The notes beneath the pieces were generated by a model that did no database searches, was not told where the DNA came from, and worked only from the letters and a program-made list of their open reading frames with translations. DNA of 64,000 nucleotides from Ruminococcus sp. JC304 (GTDB lineage: Bacteria; Bacillota; Clostridia; Lachnospirales; Lachnospiraceae): the NCBI GenBank assembly GCA_000285855.2, contig HE978651.1, forward strand, positions 2,016,066-2,080,065, written 5' to 3'. The position numbers and the translations under genes are program-made. Shown in pieces: positions 63,142 to 64,000 of this stretch. Position 1 is the first letter of the stretch. Every line of letters starts with the position of its first letter.

Positions 63142-63801
63142 CTATTCCTCCAGACGGTATCCAAGTTTCGGGATCGTCCTGATCTCATCATAAAGTTCCA
63201 GCTTTTTTCTGAGCTGTCCGATATGGACATCCACCGTCCTGCTTTCCCCCAGGTAGTCTTCTCCCCAGACCCGTTTTAACAGTTCTTCCCTTCCAAGCGC
63301 AATGTTCTTATTTTGCAGGAGCAGCACAAAGAGGTCATATTCCATTGGCTTTAGGCTTACCGGAAGCCCGTCTTTGTAAACCCGATGGCTTTGCATGTCT
63401 ACTAGGATGTTCCGGACCGTTAAGGCTTTCTTGGCCCGTCCCGTCCTCTCCAGCACCTTCTCAATGCGTACCAGAAGTTCCAGCATCTCAAAAGGTTTTA
63501 TCATATAATCTTCTGCACCCAACTTTAATCCCTTCACCTTGGAAGCCACATCATCCTTTGCAGTCAGGTAGAGCACCGGAAGCTCCTTCTTTTTAAAATC
63601 CTCCATCAGTGCAAATCCGTCTTTTCCCGGCAGCATGATATCCACCACTGCCAGGTCCGCGTCCTCCTGCCATAAGAGCAGCCTCTGGGCTTCTTCCCCA
63701 TCATACGCTGCCACAGTCTCATACCCTGCTGCCTCCAGGTTCATGCACAGCAATTCTGAAATTGCGCGGTCATCTTCTATCACCAAAATTTTATTTTTCA
63801 T
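63142..63801 (-). CDS. OmpR/PhoB-family response regulator
   Basis: A 219-aa two-component regulator. The receiver domain has the acidic pair VIEDD, the phospho-accepting Asp in VVDIMLPGKDG (about residue 54), the Thr in YLTAKD and Lys in IKPFEMLEL. The C-terminal winged helix has MEYDLFVLLLQNKNIALGREELLKRVWG and SRTVDVHIGQLRKKL. ATG 63801 has AGGTGG eight bases upstream. It is first in the operon with the kinase. Confidence 0.95.
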   Translation of the reverse strand: MKNKILVIEDDRAISELLCMNLEAAGYETVAAYDGEEAQRLLLWQEDADLAVVDIMLPGKDGFALMEDFKKKELPVLYLTAKDDVASKVKGLKLGAEDYMIKPFEMLELLVRIEKVLERTGRAKKALTVRNILVDMQSHRVYKDGLPVSLKPMEYDLFVLLLQNKNIALGREELLKRVWGEDYLGESRTVDVHIGQLRKKLELYDEIRTIPKLGYRLEE

Positions 63802-63813
63802 TCCCGATGCCAC

Positions 63814-64000
63814 CTCTAACGCTTTTTCTATAGTATAGTTTTTTATATCCCAAGTCTACATTGTATTTGTTCTTGCCTTTTCATCATTTATACGCATCAA
63901 GACACGATAATGTGACCAGCTCAATTCAGGACACAGTGTGTCTCAAATTATAGATTTTTATCCCTTTTCTTTTTTGCCATTACAAATCCAAACAGTCAAG
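63814..64000. other. Non-coding right edge with GACAC palindrome
   Basis: No gene is seen. It holds the perfect dyad GACACA-G-TGTGTC (63937-63950 region) and a related motif CAAGACACGATAATGTGAC about 35 bases to its left. A candidate minus-strand promoter near 63830-63860 for the response regulator is too weak to place exactly. Confidence 0.35.

Overview
The window reads as a chromosomal segment of a low-to-medium GC, strictly anaerobic, spore-forming Clostridium-group Firmicute, most likely a Lachnospiraceae gut species (Blautia/Ruminococcus/Dorea-like). Reasons: gene order around pnp-rpsO-ribF-truB-nrnA-rbfA-infB-ylxQ-ylxR-nusA-rimP; an anaerobic NrdG; 2-hydroxyacyl-CoA dehydratase-type proteins; a rubredoxin-tailed flavodiiron protein; a SleC-like spore cortex enzyme; strong AGGAGG-type ribosome binding sites; and TTATAAT-like sigma-A promoters with 17-bp spacers. 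The genus is inferred; no 16S is present.

Layout. 1-9150: an alanine/glycine:cation symporter behind a tandem glycine riboswitch, then a two-gene 2-hydroxyacyl-CoA-dehydratase-like operon, one gene fusing a dehydratase-type subunit to its ATP-dependent activator. A 142-bp MITE-like element (12-bp terminal inverted repeats, 8-bp target duplication) sits at that operon's terminator. A heterodimeric ABC exporter diverges from it. 9180-16520: larE-pepP, a HAD phosphatase, a second AGCS symporter, FabV enoyl reductase with a palindrome over its promoter, dUTPase and NrdG. 16520-32650: the translation/RNA core (pnp, rpsO, ribF, truB, nrnA, rbfA, infB, ylxQ, ylxR, nusA, rimP), topoisomerase IV (parC, parE) and tRNA-Glu(CTC), with structured leaders upstream of pnp, rpsO and rimP-nusA. 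32900-40400: one operon folC-pheA-DUF815 ATPase-ppx-ppk, followed by divergent pyrBI. 42118-42468: RNase P RNA. 42500-49750: a udk-like kinase and the dgt-dnaG-rpoD-trmK-nif3 replication/transcription operon. tRNA-Leu(AAG) follows at 49946.

50150-64000 is more accessory. It holds a membrane c-di-GMP phosphodiesterase with two periplasmic binding domains and a degenerate GGDEF, a SleC-like cortex hydrolase, a Crp/Fnr regulator divergent from the flavodiiron protein, decayed relics (a hexosaminidase C-terminus and a possible IS630 start), a DUF6054-like small protein, an unknown 596-aa protein ending in a HEPN-like R-N-x3-H motif, and a two-component system followed by a lipoprotein gene.

Most genes lie on the minus strand; the plus-strand units are the ABC pair, the HAD gene, pyrBI, tRNA-Leu and the flavodiiron gene. 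Many start codons were moved inward from the longest reading frame on ribosome-binding-site evidence. infB, ylxQ and dnaG appear to start at TTG. No CRISPR array, complete insertion sequence or prophage was seen. The most promising leads for something undescribed are the fused dehydratase/activator with an internal ribosome binding site (2344-5287), the MITE in its terminator, the HEPN-like protein, and several conserved-looking RNA leaders.
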